Source: a virus | Virus record (IMG/VR): IMGVR_UViG_3300027759_000347 | Location: 1 to 28,068 of that record | Length of the DNA stretch: 28,068 nucleotides | Direction: 5' to 3' (one strand) | Shown: positions 27,477 through 28,068 of the stretch, piece by piece | How positions within the stretch are numbered: the stretch's first letter is position 1 | How the letters are laid out: each line of letters opens with the position of its first letter | Program-made: the position numbers and the translations under genes | Notes under the pieces: generated by a model | Told to the model about the DNA's origin: nothing | Databases searched by the model: none | What the model saw: the letters and a program-made list of their open reading frames with translations, nothing else

Positions 27477-27641
27477 ATGATCACGCTCAACCTCACCAAC
27501 GAAGAAGCCAACGCTCTTGGAGCCCTGCTGGACGCAGCCGTCAAGGCTACCGGCATCCAAGGTGCCAAGGCCGCAGTTATCCTTTTCGAGAAACTTGAAC
27601 AGGCCGCGAAAGCAGCCCAGACCGTGGAGCCGACAGAATGA
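27477..27641 (+). CDS. Hypothetical small helical protein (54 aa)
   Basis: Function unknown. The start at 27477 (M-I-T-L-N-L-T-N-E-E-A-N) has AAGAGA upstream and lies 11 bases after the fibre-like gene; the frame that begins earlier would overlap it. The chain has one strand (I-T-L-N-L) and then helices (E-A-N-A-L-G-A-L-L-D-A-A-V-K-A). Its stop overlaps the next start in an ATGA junction, so the two genes are probably coupled. This kind of small protein is common beside phage structural genes. Confidence 0.78.
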   Translation: MITLNLTNEEANALGALLDAAVKATGIQGAKAAVILFEKLEQAAKAAQTVEPTE

Positions 27642-28015
27642 CAATCTCCTATCAGTGGGCCGTGAACTCGATGACGGCGTACCCGGAAGCCGAGGGCGAA
27701 ACCAACGTCGTGTTCCAGATTGCGTGGGTCTGCTCCGCTACGGACGGCACGTACAACTCCGCCAGCTACGGCTCGGTTGACACGACTTACGTCGCTGGTT
27801 CGCTCTTCACGGCTTACAACGACCTCACTATTAATCAGGTCAACGGCTGGGTTGCCACCGCGCTCGGCCCGGACGGCATTGCCAAGGCACAGGCCGACTG
27901 CGACGCGGCCATCGCCGCCCAGCAAGACACCAACCTGCCCGTCACGCCGCCCCTGCCGTGGAACATCCCGACGCCCGCGCCGGAGCCTGTGCCGCCGGTC
28001 GAAGAGCCGGTTTAG
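27638..28015 (+). CDS. Conserved hypothetical tail-region protein, DUF7936-like pattern (125 aa)
   Basis: Function unknown. It starts at ATG 27638, overlapping the preceding TGA. The first 60 residues (Y-Q-W-A-V-N-S-M, then N-V-V-F-Q-I-A-W-V-C-S-A-T-D-G-T-Y) recall small phage proteins (DUF7936 type) encoded near fibre genes; the match is by memory and weak. The middle is helical (A-Q-A-D-C-D-A-A-I-A-A-Q-Q-D). The last 25 residues are rich in Pro (P-P-L-P-W-N-I-P-T-P-A-P), a flexible tail. Confidence 0.75.
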   Translation: MTISYQWAVNSMTAYPEAEGETNVVFQIAWVCSATDGTYNSASYGSVDTTYVAGSLFTAYNDLTINQVNGWVATALGPDGIAKAQADCDAAIAAQQDTNLPVTPPLPWNIPTPAPEPVPPVEEPV

Positions 28016-28042
28016 TCTCCAGAGGTTGATGACGAGGTTTGC

Positions 28043-28068
28043 ATGGCAACGAGCGGCACATATACCTT
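28043..28068 (+). CDS. Start of a probable tail-adaptor gene, cut by the window edge
   Basis: Only eight codons are visible: M-A-T-S-G-T-Y-T, then two bases. GAGG lies 5 bases upstream. The start M-A-T-x-G-T-x-T is typical of podovirus tail-adaptor or head-tail connector proteins, and the gene order fits, but the fragment is too short to be sure. Confidence 0.45.

Noticed and set aside
1-28068. tRNA, integrase, lysis and RNA polymerase genes
   Set aside because: I looked for typical cloverleaf or family motifs and saw none; absence from this window does not exclude them elsewhere in the genome.

Overview
The window is part of a tailed double-stranded DNA phage genome, most likely a podovirus of an alphaproteobacterium. 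The gene order is small terminase, large terminase, ~83 kDa portal, a giant polyvalent-type virion protein, scaffold, decoration protein, major capsid protein, a fibre-like protein and the start of a tail-adaptor-like gene. This order fits a short-tailed phage; no tail tube or tape-measure gene is visible. The host assignment is an inference from GC-rich coding sequence and from promoters of the TTGAC[A/G]-N17-[T/C]TAnnT type. No RNA polymerase, integrase, lysis gene or tRNA is seen, so whether the phage is virulent or temperate cannot be decided here.

Left arm (1-6191, minus strand): early and replication genes. A 245-residue protein with a predicted winged helix and a very acidic linker (5454-6191) lies next to the divergent control region. 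After a 507-base gene-free block with several palindromes and a possible three-way-junction RNA comes a 701-residue primase-polymerase/helicase (2841-4946). Then follow a coiled-coil protein, a DUF6011-like zinc-finger protein and a run of six small, closely packed or overlapping unknown genes that leaves the window at base 1. Four of these leftward units have their own promoter.

Centre (6192-7164): divergent control region with back-to-back promoters around a TGTCGCAT-type repeat, two small rightward genes, and then eight perfect-length 17-base tandem repeats that start immediately after a stop codon and end just before the packaging promoter.

Right arm (7165-28068, plus strand): packaging and virion genes. 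Promoters precede the small terminase, the portal unit and the decoration/capsid unit. Strong intrinsic terminators follow the 486-residue KKGG protein, the major capsid gene and the 77-residue KKGG protein. A GroES-like gene sits directly before the scaffold. The 1895-residue protein at 12452-18139 contains an internal 166-residue duplication, two regions with the E-E-x-Q-S-D signature of large polyvalent proteins, and AT-rich blocks that look like inserted domains.

Most distinctive observations: (1) the 17-base iteron array with diverged copies in the divergent promoter region; (2) nine promoters, all with a spacer of exactly 17 bases; (3) a compact predicted three-way junction whose wobble pairs all favour a plus-strand RNA; (4) a short [F/Y/L]-K-[K/D]-G-G-x-[V/I] motif shared by three otherwise unrelated virion-module proteins; (5) the duplicated and compositionally mosaic giant protein.
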